Source: Rhineura floridana
Taxonomy: Eukaryota > Chordata > Lepidosauria > Squamata > Rhineuridae
Direction of reading: 5' to 3'
DNA length: 64,000 nt
Assembly (NCBI RefSeq): GCF_030035675.1
Contig: NC_084480.1
Location: forward strand, 245,879,981 to 245,943,980
Part shown: positions 52,715 through 64,000 of the stretch, piece after piece
Layout of the letters: each line of letters begins with the position of its first letter
How positions within the stretch are numbered: the first letter of the stretch is position 1
Notes under the pieces: generated by a model
Seen by the model: the letters and a program-made list of their open reading frames with translations, nothing else
Told to the model about the DNA's origin: nothing
Database searches by the model: none
Translations under genes and position numbers: made by a program

Positions 52715-54778
52715 ATGTCCAATGCACCTTCCGTATCATCTATTTCAAGCATTTTATTTTGGAACATCGCTGGTTGGAACAACAAGGTGGTGGACAAAGA
52801 GTTTTTTTCTTTCTTACAACTATTTGATATTTTATGTCTTCAAGAGACTTGGCTAGTGGAGGAAAATAGTTTGTGGGTAGACGGATTTAAAACCTGGTCC
52901 AAGCCAGCAAGACGCCTGGCCCTGAGACGCCGTGGCCGCGGTGGCCTGGCAATTTTGATATCCACCAAGATAGATGTTTCAGTATCAGAGGTATCATGTC
53001 CAGTTCCGGATTCATGCCAAGCGTTGTGTATAACACCTAACATTGCATTCCCGGCATTTATATGTATAAACGTCTATTTTCCGCCCTACAATACCTCGCA
53101 AAGGGTTCAAATTTGGCAAGAATTCGATGACTTTATTGACTTGCTGTATCGAGAACACCCCTCATGCTTATTGATCGCAGGAGGAGATTTTAATGCCAGG
53201 CTGGGCCCAAATTACCCGGAGGTTTTTGACGCTCTGGATTTTTTCCCTCTGGAATCGGTCCTCTTACCCCGTTCGTCTCGGGACAATCTAATTAATAAAA
53301 ATGGACGTGCTCTGTTTAGGACCCTCATAAAGTCTCAACTTTTGTGTCTGAATGGCTCAAGGTTTGATACCTCTAAGGGCTATTACACCTTTATTTCTAA
53401 AAGAGGAGCCAGTGTAGTAGATTACATCTTGGTCTCCCCACAGTGGATAGACCATTTAAAAGAGTTTTGTATTGGCGATAGACCGGACAGTGATCACCTG
53501 CCTTTGACATTAACTATTTCATCTTTATCCGTAAATTCGAACCAACCCAAGTCGATGCCGATCCTAGATGCCACCTATGGTCTTAGACGTTTAAGATGGT
53601 CTTCAACGACAATGGAAGTGGTGAAGCAACTTTTAATATCTCCAAAATTAATGGAGCTGCGTCAAAAAGCTCTCTCTTCATCGTGTGATATTTTGTCTAT
53701 ATATGATCAGATTATTTCCCTTTTACAACCGCTAATTGCCACATCTAAACCTCCCTCTACCAGCGTTCACCCAGGCTTTAAGCCTTGGTACGATAAGATC
53801 TGTATGACAAAAAAAAAGCAACTACGTTATCAAATACGGTTTACTAGACTCCATTACTCGGAAGTAGCCATCTCACGACTCCAAAGACTTAAGAAGGAAT
53901 ATAACAACCTCTTGAAAGAGAAAAAATCAATGTATATAGCCACAAATTGGCGATGCTTGGGTACAGCGGTCCTTCAGGGTAAAGATGAAGAGTTTTGGCG
54001 TCTGGTCCACGGCAGATTGTCCCACAAATCGCTTATAATGGTCCCTCCGATCCTTCCTGAAACGTGGGTTACGCACTTCCATGCTATTTTTGGAGAGTTA
54101 GCTCCCCAACACCATCTCTCACTAGTCCCACCTGCTGAACTCCCTCTTTGGCCTCCTGTCTCCTGTGCAGAAATCACTAGATTAATTTCATCATTACGCA
54201 CAGGAAAAGCTCCCGGTGAGGATATGGTCCCCCCAGACTTATACCAAATGGACCCTACATGGTGGAGCCCCATCTTGGCAGCGTTGTTTACAAAAATTAA
54301 TGATACGGGGAGCATTCCCCAGGGTTGGCGAATAAGTATAGTCATACCGATACTAAAAAAAGGCGATCCCTCAATTCCTACCAACTATAGGCCAATTAGC
54401 CTATTAGATGTGGCTGCCAAGATATATGGACGCTATTTAGTACACAAACTCCATGATTGGGAAAAGGATCAATCTATTATAGCCGAAGTACAGGCCGGAT
54501 TTAGAGAGGGGAAAAGCACATTGGACCAAGTGTTTATCCAAAAACATTTCATCAATAAAGTTAAAATGAAGTCAATCCAATCATTATATCTGGCTTTTAT
54601 TGACTTTGCGGCTGCCTTCGACTCCATTGATAGAACCTTACTGTGGAAGAAACTGGAAAAAGCAGGTATCGATAAAAGACTACTATGGCTATTACAAATG
54701 CACCATGATACTTATGTAAGAATCCGATTAGGCCTTAATGGACTTCTTTCCCATAAAGTTCCAGCAAAAGAGGAGTGA
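52715..54778 (+). pseudogene. LINE ORF2 part 1: APE endonuclease and start of RT
   Basis: The frame of 687 codons has endonuclease motifs ILFWNIAGWN (13-22), LCLQETWL (40-47), LLIAGGDFNARLG (152-164), VVDYILVS (234-241) and DSDHLPL (258-264). RT motifs follow: SLRTGKAPGEDMVPPDLY, ILKKGDPSIPTNYRPISLL, QAGFREGKSTLDQVF and AFIDFAAAFDSIDR. The frame ends at VPAKEE where an A run is one base short of the expected GCAAAAAGAGGAGTGAAA; the RT continues in the next frame. Confidence 0.85.
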
Positions 54779-56076
54779 AACAAGGGTGTATTCTGGCCCC
54801 ATTTTTATTTAATTTTTTTATTAATGATATTGTTGAAGTAATGGCCTCCCCTTCCTTTTTCCCCCCCTCGATCAAGGGAAAAAAAGTCCTGTCCCTTCTT
54901 TACGCTGATGACTTAGTCCTGCTGTCACTGAATAAGGTCGGCCTAAGACGTATGCTACTGTGTCTTCAGGAATACAGTGACAATCAACGTCTCCAAATTA
55001 ATTATTCCAAATCAAAAATTATGGTTTGTGGGAAGAGCAGTAGATCCCTATCTTCCTGGTCCCTAAAAGGCCAACGTATTGAACAAGTAAAATCTTTTAA
55101 GTATTTGGGTATTCATATTAATAATAACTTGTCTTGGTCCCCCCATCTGGAGCATATTAAGCTACAAGCAAACAGGGCTTTAGGCCAGATGAAGAAATTT
55201 TTTTACTCTTGGGGTGGCCAATTAGTAAGACCCCTGATTAAGCTGTACGTTGCAAAAATCCTCCCTTCGATTACATATGGAGCAGAAATCTGGGGGCTTT
55301 CCTCCTGTTCCTCTCTTGAATCTTTACAAAACTCCTTTCTTAGACAAATTTTAGGACTACCTAAAGGAACTCCTTCTGCCCACCTTAGAGCAGAACTAAA
55401 TCTTCCCTCCATGGCAGCTAGAATGGATCTTATGTTTATACGCTATTGGAAGAAGCTATTATTAGCCCATCCCGAAGCTCTACCAAAGCTGTGTTGGGAA
55501 GATCAACTGGAGAAGGTGGGTTGGGCCACTAAATTCCATGACTTAGCATCTATTTACGATCTATCTGACAATTTGCTTAAGAGTCTTAGCCCAATTGAAC
55601 TGCGTAATAGAATATATAACTACGACGCACAACAAGATAGAGCGACTATAGCTACGTCGCCTTTTTCTGCTTGGTACCCTCTTATTAAAGTCAATCATGA
55701 ATGGCCTTCATATCTAGACATTTTAACATCTGCTCCCTTACGAAGAGCATACACTGAACTAAGGTTTCAGACCATGCCTTCAATGATCTTACAGGGTAGA
55801 TACTGTGGCATCCCTTATGTTGACCGCCTATGTATCAAGGGCTGTAAGGCCCTTGAAGATTTAGTGCATTATATGCTTCATTGTCCTTTATATCATGCCC
55901 CAAGAGCAAGATTTATAATTCCCCTTTTACTAAAAAGTAATATGGTAACTGAGACTCAGACAGTGGTCACATTATTATCAACTCCCCAGGTCCACATAAT
56001 AATATCAGTGGCAAACTTTGCTCTTGCCGCAAAGAAGCTGAGAGCTAATTTTGTCAAGAAATTTCCCAATAACTAG
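54775..56076 (+). pseudogene. LINE ORF2 part 2: RT catalytic motif to C-terminus
   Basis: The frame of 433 codons starts KQGCILAPFLFNFFIN (RT-B continuation) and has the catalytic LLYADDLVLL (41-50) and a YLGIHINNNLSW thumb region. It ends with a Cys/His cluster CIKGCKALEDLVHYMLHCPL near residue 375. Such clusters occur at the C-terminus of I, ingi, jockey and related LINEs. Together with the preceding frame it spans about 1,120 codons, a normal ORF2 length. Confidence 0.85.
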
Positions 56077-56205
56077 TTGTAGGGTTTTAATATTACTTTC
56101 TTCGGACTTAATTTGTATTGTTAATTCACTATGTATGTACTCTGTATTTTAAGCGATTGTAACAGCCTATGGCTATATACAATTTAATAAATCAACAACA
56201 ACAGT

Positions 56206-58547
56206 AAAATGTTCTAGGAATCACTGAAAATCATGTTGCCACTGTGAAAAAAAAGCTGATATTAAAGGTCAAAAAGAAAATGGATTTGGTTAAAGACTGG
56301 AACTCTTCCTATAATGACAGTTAAAGTGGATTGCTTAGAATGAAACTTAAAGGGGATTTCTATAATGGCAAGAAGTGTAGTTTGTAAAGCCTACAATAGG
56401 CTGTAGCAGGATGGGAATTAGGAATATCTGTCAACATACAGTGATGTTTCAACAGGTTTTGCTACTGTTTTACATGTATCAACACACATCTCATCTGACC
56501 TACCTCTTCTGCAAACACCTTCTGTACCAAACCAAGTAATACTGCTCCAAAAAATGCACAATTTTTGTGATACCTACACTTTAATCATAGGTGCAACAAA
56601 ATAATTCCTCTTCCACTATTTAATGGACGTTCTCTACCCACAGCTAAAAAAGCAGTTCAAGATTGGTCCCAGACTTTGTTTGAACCATTAGTCATACTGT
56701 TTAAATGACATTTAATTGAAATAACCTTTTTCTAGTTTGTTTCCAAGTGTATGCTTCCCTATCTTTCTGCTTATTAATGAAATGGCATATCAACCATTAC
56801 ATGGAGATATGTAATAATGAAGACTTTGCAACAATAGGATATTGCTGCATTTGATACGTATACAGCACTCCCCAACCCTTTGGTAAATTGTTTTGCTGGA
56901 GGCTACAACATTCTATGTTGGGAGATGGTGGAGGCGTGAATAATTCACCACTTATGAAGCTCAGAGTTAAGTTGAGCCGCAGCATGTTGAGCTGCCCTTT
57001 GATGCATACTGGTTGAACAGGTTTCTGTTCTACCAAGGAACTAGTTTGACAGGCCTGTTATGCCAACAAATTCTGGTATGATTCCATGTCCCAGAGAATG
57101 CAAAAACCTGTCCAGCCAGTTAAATGAAAGACATATTAGGTTATCCATTGAACATTGTATATATCTTGGGTGCAGCAGAACTTCTCTCAGCATTCTCTAG
57201 TGTGGTCCACAGTGGCTCTCTCATCTTATGTGTGCTTGGTGTTCAGGGAACAATAAATGATCACCACTGCTGATCAAGAGCAGAGTCAGACTAATATTTC
57301 ATAATTACAACCAGAAGGTAAGTTTTTAAAATCTCTCTTAATATTTTAGGACTATTACAGAAATTACATTTTGGTATGCAATGGAGATACACAGTCTGTA
57401 TTTTTTTTTAGGTGTAACTGTTTTGCTTTATCATATATGGCTATTGGTGACATCATTTTGCAACATCATTTAGTGATTGTTCATCAAGTGTATAGTTAGA
57501 ACTATAAGTCAATGCATGAAACAGAGGTAAGTAGAGGGAAAGGCCTGAATGGTAGTCTGAGTGTTGCCACTGCTGTGTAAATTTTGGCAAGTCTCTTAAC
57601 TTTCCTGTCTTAGCTTCTGTGTGAGGAACATGTGATAAACACACCTATCTCAAAATGGAAATATGATGTAAATGCTGTGCATATGCTAAAACAATGTTTT
57701 TTCTTTGTGATGCCAACTAATAAGTAATTTAACCCCTTTAACACATAAAATAATTAAACAAGAGTAAATTCCATTACAAAGCTGATACAGCATAACCAAA
57801 ACGTGTATGTTGCATATTAAAAGGTCAAGTCCTCATTTGCTTTAACTAACAAATAAAAGAGGTTGTCCAAAATCAGAAGGATCACCAGAACTGAACCCCA
57901 CCTTCATGATCTGTTTAAAACCAAGAATTATGGATCTCAGTATATTCACAGATACAATGTCAACTAAGAATTAGACTTTGAAAACAAAGGCTATAAAATC
58001 TGGTAACTGATTAACTTACTGAACCTAAGTAGTGTACTGGCTGAGCTGAACAGAAAGGAATGAAGACAGGTTTTGTCATGCCTGTTAGGACAAAATAACT
58101 TTTGTTTAAAGTAAATGTGACTCTCTTCCTATCCCCCTTTGAACTGGATTTTTTTTAAAAGGACAGAAACATCACATAGTTGTTTCTCTTCTCAGGAATG
58201 CTTATTTTAATGGATTTTAGACAAAACAATTAGGAGTTTTTCTAATTATGAGGTAAGTAAAATATTAGTACCTAGTAGGCTAGTTTTAAAGTTGTTTAAG
58301 AGCTCAGTGCATCATATGAGATCCTAACATAATCTCAAAGAGGAAGTATCAGCTTAAGTGTGTGGATATCCAAACTGATAAACAGTTATCTTTATTACTC
58401 CTTGAGAGAATGCCAAATGTCTATAACAACTGATATAAAACTGAATAGCAGACTTAACAGACTTTTAAACATACAAAGCAAAGCTAGGAAATATTGTTGT
58501 AATGTTTGGGAAAATATGTCCTCATCAGTATAAAAGCTAATGAGTTG
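56206..58547. other. Unassigned AT-rich stretch
   Basis: About 2.3 kb with no recognised repeat, exon or RNA. Short frames (63-79 codons) have no domain. Confidence 0.45.
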
Positions 58548-58910
58548 TATCCAATTTAAACTCAGATTAGGTCCAGTGAAATTAATGGACTTTAACCCTT
58601 AGTTAGAATTTAAGTGCATAATTTCAGTGGGTCTACCTGGGAAAATGGATTGCCTTCAAGTCGATCCCGACTTATGGCAACCCTATGAATAGGGTTTTCA
58701 TGGTAAGCAGTATTCAGAGGTGGTTTACCATTGCCTTCCTCTGAGGCTGAGAAGCAGTGACTGGCCCAAGGTCACCCAGTGAGCTTCATGGCTGTGTGGG
58801 GATTCAAACCCTCGTCTCCCAGGTCATAGTCCAACACTGTAACCACTACACCACACTGGCTCTCAGGTCTACCTGGAGTGTGACTTAATTTGCTATAACC
58901 CAATATTATT
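58548..58910. mobile_element. GTTGTATTCAAC-type miniature element, split by a SINE
   Basis: GAGTTGTATCCAATTTAAAC and CCAGTGAAATTAATGGAC (58548-58600) match the element at 34814 and 62316. The right half is AATTTCAGTGGGTCTACC and TGTGACTTAATT. A Sauria SINE at 58641-58865 separates them. Confidence 0.5.
58641..58865 (-). mobile_element. Sauria-type SINE with 11-bp target duplication
   Basis: Complete reversed order: TTGCCTTCAAGTCGATCCCG, GGCAACCCTATGAATAGGG, TCAGAGGTGGTTTACCATTG, CCCAAGGTCACCCAGTGAGC, GGGGATTCAAACCCTCG and CACTACACCACACTGG. GGTCTACCTGG flanks it at 58630-58640 and 58866-58876. Confidence 0.9.
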
Positions 58911-58934
58911 CAACGTGAATTGTTTAATTTTAGA

Positions 58935-59000
58935 AATTAACTCCCAATCCTATGCGTATTAAGTTGGAAGTAAGTTCTCCTGGATTCACTCCAAATAAGA
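58935..59000. mobile_element. Small palindromic miniature element (CAATCCTATG...GGATTGGAG)
   Basis: CTCCCAATCCTATGCGTATT mirrors GAGTGTAGGATTGGAGCC, with GGAAGTAAGTTCTCCTGG inside. Same type as the copies at 42293 and 42515. Confidence 0.5.
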
Positions 59001-59009
59001 GTGTAGGAT

Positions 59010-61080
59010 TGGAGCCTTATACCCAAATATATGAGGTAGTTAGTTATCCTATGCAAGCCTATGCACGCCTATTTGATAATAAACCACAATGAATTCAGTG
59101 GGATTTACTTTTAGTAAATGAACATAACAGCAATGCACCTCCCATTAAAAGTAGTGCATGATTCATAAAAAATCACAAGTAACTTTTTCCGCTATTTTCA
59201 ATTGGTCTTACTCATAACTAATTTTTGCTGGACTGGTGCCTTAGTTTTTTATAAACTAAATACAAAGTATAAAAAATTATACTTCACTGCTAAAAAATGG
59301 TAAGAGAACCTGCAGATTTGGGGAGATTACATATTTGACAGATTTCATTTTAAAAAAATCCCCCTGTATCATGAGTTTTTAAAATTTATGTAAGTTTTTT
59401 GCAAGTGAAAGAACATGTTGTGTGAATCCCAAATAGTTGTGATCCACAAATCCAGGTTTTCTGTTGCTTAGGAAAAGCTGGCAACAGAGGGCAAGAATCC
59501 TGAACCAAGATTATCCTGCTCTTATATTGGTCTACAGTGCTGGCCTGATCCAAGTCATTCAGCATGTAGGGTATGACTCACAGTGGGCTATATGCTTTCC
59601 ATTTTGCGCTGAATGCTTTTAACTTGCACTAAAGCATTCTCCATTATTTACCGTTCAATAGTTCTTCATGTAAAAGTATGACAAAGTAATGGAACTTTTT
59701 ATGCAATGTTTAATTCATTAGCATTAATAAATATTCAGGGGCAGCTATCCCATGAAGCAGAGAGTGAAATGGCTACCTTAGGCGGCAGATTTGGGGTGCC
59801 AGTAAATGGCAGCAAATTGCAAGTCATCTAATTTATTATGTATTTTGCAGTTATGTTTTTAAAATGAACTTCTGTATGTGTCATTATACACTGTTGTGCA
59901 AAAGTTAAGAGTTTAAAAAAATGACTTTCTGTTTGTTAAGGCCACAGACAAAACAAGTGAATAATTTGGTTTTTCATATGCCAGATTTCACTTCAAAGTT
60001 TGTTTTCAGCATTATGGCTGCCATGCAGAAACCCAGGCAATCATCTCTGTGTAATCAGTGATGGCTTTTAAAAACAGCAACAGGAGCTGCTCCCCACACC
60101 ACACAGCAAATCAGTTTTGAATTTCAGTAGAGTATGGACTGTTGTTTCTATTGCATGATGAAGGCAGGAGCTGCTGTTCAAAGAACAGAGAAGTCCCTCT
60201 GGCAACATACACAAACTCGTGGATTCACCTGAAGGAGGTTTTTCAGTATTGACTTATATCTGTATATTCTTCATAGCAACAAATGAAATGTTTTGGGATG
60301 CAATTCTGCTGTACTGAAAAGCAATATGTCCACATTTACTATAAAATTGCTGTCTGCACTAACTGATCCAAAAATGTAAATGAGAACTACAACATAAGGC
60401 TTTTTAAAAGCCACTTGCTAAAATATTGTTCGTTAGCAGGGAAGAGTAAATGGAGAAGATGGTAAGAGGATCAAGAAATGAATGCTTATTTGACATTACT
60501 GATCATGATAAAATGTATTGAGATAACATTATTATTATTTATTAAATGTATATCCCTCCCATTCTTCCTCCCAGGAGCCCTAGTTTCTGATAACCTGGAA
60601 ATGAGATTAGTTGTGCTTTGTTTGCACTTATAGAATAGTTATGTTTTACGGTGCAGTCAGTGCTGCAAAAAGAGTTCCAATATTGAAATCTCTATAGGTA
60701 TTCTTACACAGCAGTTATGTGCTATATTTGAATGGTCATCCACATATTCCCACCCAATCCTGCTGTTCTGTGTCTATAAATGCCTTCCACAATAATCTTG
60801 GGGGATTACTAAAAGTTTCTCTAGTACTAGAGCAGTAGAAAATTATGTTCTGGAAAAACTTGAGATTCCTTGGAAGTGTATTTGTGTTCCTCAGTGAGAA
60901 TACCAGTTATAGCAAACAATTTCCTGAAAATCAACTTTCCATTAATACCCTCAAAGGTGCTTTTTCCAGAGTGAAGAACATACGGGGGGGGGAATCATAA
61001 TTGCCTTATGCTATCAACAGTTCAAAATGAACCAGTTGCATCATGTGAAATGACAGACTATGAACTACGTGACACGTTCG
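59010..61080. other. Mostly unassigned; short L2 tail at about 60525-60590
   Basis: About 2 kb without gene. TTATTATTTATTAAATGTAT followed by TTCTTCCTCCCAGGAGCCC (60531-60583) is a short reversed L2 3' end. The rest is unrecognised. Confidence 0.45.
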
Positions 61081-61090
61081 TATTCAGGTA

Positions 61091-61476
61091 GGAATACCCT
61101 GCATTAGCGTACGCAATGGGTCCAGAGCGAGTACGTAAACCGAAAATGTACTTAAAGTGAAGCACTACCTTTTTTCACTTGCGCCGCCACTGTGCCACCT
61201 CTCCTTCATGCGGAGCCTCAAAGCCCTGCGCTAAAGCCTCTGCTGCTGCACCGCGGCGCTTCCCAGCTGATCGCGATCGCACCTCCCAGCTGATCGCGGT
61301 CACGTGATCATGTCTCTTTCCACCCCTCCACGCACCAAAAGAACAGGCCACAACCAAAGGTTAAATGTCTGTTCTTGCGAAGCGAGTGTACGTAAACAGG
61401 AGAATGGTGCTACTGTAAGTATGTCTGTACTTACGAGTGTCCTTAAAGTGAAGGTCCGTATAGCGGGGTATTCCTG
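61091..61476. mobile_element. Tc1/mariner- or pogo-like miniature element (possible)
   Basis: GGAATACCCTGCATTAGCG on the left mirrors TATAGCGGGGTATTCC on the right. TA dinucleotides border both sides (61089-61090, 61477-61478). The interior is CpG-rich and repeats ACTTAAAGTGAAG and CGTAAAC words, recalling Tigger-like ends. No transposase. Confidence 0.4.
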
Positions 61477-61524
61477 TATACTTTCACTACATTCAGGTGT
61501 ACTGCCTTCTGCTCAGATACTGAA

Positions 61525-61640
61525 AAGGAGCATAGGAAGCTGTTTTATAATAGGTCCTATTATTTGTTCATCTAGCCCAGTATTGCCTATTTTGACTGGC
61601 AGCATCTTCCCAGAGTCTCCAGTGGAGATAATCCACACTG
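61525..61640 (-). mobile_element. tRNA-Ala-type SINE 3' part
   Basis: GAGCATAGGAAGCTGTTTTA, TTCATCTAGCCCAGTATTGC and TGACTGGCAGCATCTTCCC are the reversed SINE body, as at 28716. Confidence 0.6.
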
Positions 61641-61734
61641 CCCTAGTTTGTACATCACAGTAAGCCATAGTTAGTAGTTTGCCTTGAACACACATAGGAG
61701 GGCTCTTTTGCTCATAAATGAGCCTTGTCAGATC

Positions 61735-62005
61735 CAGCAGCATCACTAGCGGGAGTGCAGGGTGTGTGTGCGGACCTCTGGTGCGCGCCCTCCCAGGGGC
61801 ACCCAGCCGGAGAAGGCCTGGGAACGCTGGCGCGCCTCCCTTGCCCCGCCGACGCTGCTCCTGGTCTCGCCCGCCTGCCCGCGTCCGAGGAGGAGTTGGA
61901 GCAGCCTTGCCGGGCAACGGCGCGGGGCGGCTCTGGGTGTCACCCCCCTCATGGTGAAACCCGGGTGCGGGTCGCACCCTCCACAGCCCAGTAGCAACGC
62001 CCCTG
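61735..62005. mobile_element. CpG-rich miniature transposon
   Basis: A sharply bounded GC-rich island: GCATCACTAGCGGGAGTGCA at the left loosely mirrors CAGTAGCAACGCCCCTGG at the right. GGGTGTCACCCCCCTCATGG lies within. The flanks are CR1/SINE-type remnants (TTGTCAGATCCAGCA; ATCAGAGCAAGGCCCATTTA). The overlapping open frames on both strands are compositional. It could be mistaken for a promoter CpG island. Confidence 0.5.
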
Positions 62006-62315
62006 GTTACATCAGAGCAAGGCCCATTTAGTACAGCATTCTATTCTCACAGTGGGTAAAAAAAATGTCTATGATAAGCAGGAAATGAGCAATATAAGCT
62101 ATCTCCTACTCGTGATCCCCAGCAACTGGTGTGAAAAGGCATACTGCCTCTGATACTAGAGGTAGTTTAAAGCCATCCTGACTAGTAGCCACTGATAGCC
62201 TTATTCTTATTGTGCCTTTCTGATCTGTTTTGTGTAGAGGAGACAAAACAGGATCCTTGACTTAGCATTATTACTGAACCAGAATTCATGGTGTGTTTCC
62301 CTCATACAAACCACA

Positions 62316-62435
62316 GGGTTGTATTCAACTAAGTCCTACTTAGAATAGACCCATTGCAATTAATGAACCTAAGTTAGTCATGTTTATTAACTTCTATGGG
62401 CCTACTCTAAATAGGACAAGCATTAAATACCACCC
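62316..62435. mobile_element. Palindromic miniature transposon (GGTTGTATTCAAC ends)
   Basis: GGTTGTATTCAACTAAGTCC and AGAATAGACCCATTGCAATT mirror TCTATGGGCCTACTCTAAAT and GCATTAAATACCACCC. Best-preserved copy of the family in the window. Confidence 0.7.
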
Positions 62436-62616
62436 ATAATTAGTAAATGAAGAACAGGTTGTGGTCTTTGGGGCGTGAAACAAACCACAACCCCCGGTTT
62501 GGATATAATGTTAAGTAAGGAATCATTATTTGTTTCCCCTGCACACTAGCGGGGAAGTACAAAACAGAGGTGTGATTAATATGGATTACAACGAATGATG
62601 CCATTACATTCTCCTT

Positions 62617-62690
62617 TTAACTGGAGATGCCAGAGATTGAACCTGAGACTTCAATATGCAAAGCATGAACTGTGGCCCCTTAGCTAATTG
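62617..62690 (-). mobile_element. tRNA-Ala-type SINE head fragment
   Basis: AACTGGAGATGCCAGAGATT, GAACCTGAGACTTC and ATATGCAAAGCATGAACTG are the reversed tRNA-like part. Not a tRNA gene. Confidence 0.6.
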
Positions 62691-63645
62691 CTGGAGACAA
62701 TGGGAGGGATCTTAAACCTGAAAAATAGTGCTTTAGCAAATCACACAAATACCATTTTAAAAGAAATGCCCTACATCTCCCTCAGAGGCAAAACAGGACA
62801 TTTATTTACCTGGGACAATACCCCTGAATTACTGTCCCTTTTAAATTGGAATTTATGCAGACTTTCCCTGAAATGTGAAGATGGAGGAAAGAGTGGTAGT
62901 TAAAGAGTCTAGCACTGGCCCAAGTTCCTTTTATTCCTAGTAATTCCTTCAATGCTTCCGATTTTAAAAGTCTAAGTAGAAGTTGGCTTAAGGAGAATTC
63001 CTGGGAGTATACAGTAGCCAGGTTCAGGTGACTATTGCATAACTTATCTTGTAGTTACAAAGAACATTTTCTGCCAATATTGCAAGCATAGCTGTGATTA
63101 CCACTCTTTAGTGCTCTAATTTTGTACATAAAAATGATTTCAGTAGGTTTTTAAACAGCTTGATTGTGTGCAGGTTGCAGCCCACGTGCAAAGCTAATTT
63201 GCAAAGAAAGAATCCCATAAGCATTGGAATTCTATGTGAAGCATATGTAGCAAGTTGCATAGTTCATAAGAACGAGACTTTATTTAGGAGGAAGAAATGA
63301 AGATTCTGATTTATAGTTCCAAACCAATCATATTATGGAAGAGAGCCATTACTCTGTACAGTACTTGTCAAATCACTTGTCTGGCTGTCTTTCTGCTTAG
63401 TCAGAACAGTGTCTTACTAGGAACTGATCATCCATATAACAGAGTTGTATGCACATCTCAACAGAGTTGTATGCATATCTCACAAAACTTAAATGAATTC
63501 TTGTGCAATCATTGTGAGATAGCATCAACTGAAAATTTTCATCTCTGAAAGAACTCTGCTCTTTTATCTACCACATACTAAATCATGCATGAGTCCAATT
63601 TAACTGAAGCCCTTAACATTATGTCAATGCTTTTCAGCTATAACA
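62691..63645. other. Unassigned stretch
   Basis: About 950 bases. Contains a short tandem duplication of AACAGAGTTGTATGCA at 63440-63475. No gene recognised. Confidence 0.4.
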
Positions 63646-63649
63646 CCAA

Positions 63650-64000
63650 TCTGCACTACTGTAATGCACTGCATGTGGGGCGGCCCTTGAAGACAGTGTG
63701 GAGGCTGTAACTAAGCTAGGATGTGGCTGCTGGGCTGGTAATATGGGAACATGTGTCACCTGACCTGAAAATGCTACACTGGCAGCTAGTGAGCTACTGG
63801 GCCCAATTCAAGGTGCTAGTACTAGCATATAAAGCCCTGCATGGTTTGAGACCTAAGTACCTAACATAGGGCCTTCCCCAGTATTAACTGTTTCAGAATC
63901 TAAAATTAGCAGGTGAGGCCTCAGTGGTCATGCTGCCACTGGGGACTGCCTGGTTGGCATTGACTTGTGACAGGACTTTTTCAGTGGCAGTTCCCCATTT
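63650..64000 (+). mobile_element. L2-type LINE fragment running off the window
   Basis: Conceptual L2 wording CNALHVGRPLKTVWRL, then LHWQLVSYWAQFKVLVLAYK and ALHGLRPKYL, is seen in broken frames, corresponding to LDYCNALYMGLPLKTV... of the L2 at 17140. Stops and frameshifts are present. The 3' end lies beyond 64000. Confidence 0.75.

Larger units (their letters stand above)
50450..56205 (+). mobile_element. Nearly full-length two-ORF APE-type LINE (Vingi/jockey-like group)
   Basis: The order is a 5' leader (about 50450-50778), an ORF1 region (50779-52516), ORF2 (52715-56076) and a short 3' end finishing near AATTTAATAAATCAACAACA. ORF2 has an N-terminal APE endonuclease, an RT with YADD and a C-terminal cysteine/histidine motif. 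ORF2 carries just one frameshift. ORF1 carries at least two frame changes plus a hAT miniature insertion at 52005-52120. The Cys/His tail and RT wording suggest an Ingi/Vingi-like or jockey-like clade, but I cannot settle it. 5' limit is approximate; no target duplication was identified. Confidence 0.75.

Noticed and set aside
61513-62031. Open frames of 79-154 codons on both strands
   Set aside because: They cover a CpG-rich miniature transposon plus SINE remnants; no family match and several frames open at once.
1-64000. CRISPR arrays, operons or bacterial-type genes
   Set aside because: Repeat content is that of a squamate genome; the regular 32-bp array has no spacers and no cas-like frame is present.

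Overview
The window looks like non-coding DNA from a squamate reptile, most likely a lizard. No host gene, rRNA gene or functional tRNA gene can be supported. The assignment rests on the repeat mixture: tRNA-derived SINEs with a BovB/RTE-like 3' tail (Sauria SINE type), a 5S-rRNA-derived SINE with an L2-like tail, tRNA-Ala-derived SINEs, and L2, CR1, BovB/RTE, L1 and other APE-type LINEs. Many short hAT-like DNA transposons are also present, several with exact 8-bp target duplications. Species cannot be told from sequence alone.

Layout. 1-1.9 kb: two copies of a short DNA transposon family and a long-variant SINE. 1.9-5.3 kb: a long-inverted-repeat DNA transposon with a BovB tail in its left arm and, in its right arm, a 1.86-kb L1-derived element that keeps L1 5' and 3' ends and an ORF1-like frame but has no ORF2 (a 'half-L1'), flanked by a perfect 21-bp duplication. 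5.3-6.26 kb: four tandem units, each with an octamer motif and a GA-rich purine tract. 8.37-12.79 kb: a 4.4-kb hAT-type element with an exact 8-bp duplication, no recognisable transposase and an internal 32-bp minisatellite. 16.2-20.6 kb: a cluster of L2 3' tails, a 5S SINE and a near full-length L2 on the minus strand. 24.7-26.8 kb: a BovB fragment, an L2 tail and a solo LTR. 35.7-37.0 kb: three hAT-type elements close together. 43.5-46.6 kb: a minus-strand CR1 split by a plus-strand L2 and adjoining a second LTR. 48.3-49.9 kb: another APE-type LINE fragment. 50.45-56.2 kb: an almost complete two-ORF LINE whose ORF1 carries a 116-bp hAT miniature element. 58-64 kb: scattered SINE and short transposon copies, with an L2 fragment running off the right edge.

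The stretches between repeats are AT-rich and show no exons that I recognise. A few (around 15.3, 29.8 and 39.2-39.7 kb) are repeat-free and rich in homeodomain- or POU-like motifs; they are candidates for conserved non-coding DNA, but only comparison with other genomes can decide that. The genes present all belong to mobile elements: endonuclease/reverse transcriptase reading frames of L2, CR1, BovB and two other LINEs, and an L1 ORF1-like protein. The SINEs carry tails matching the BovB and L2/CR1 LINEs also found here, which fits the known dependence of SINEs on partner LINEs.
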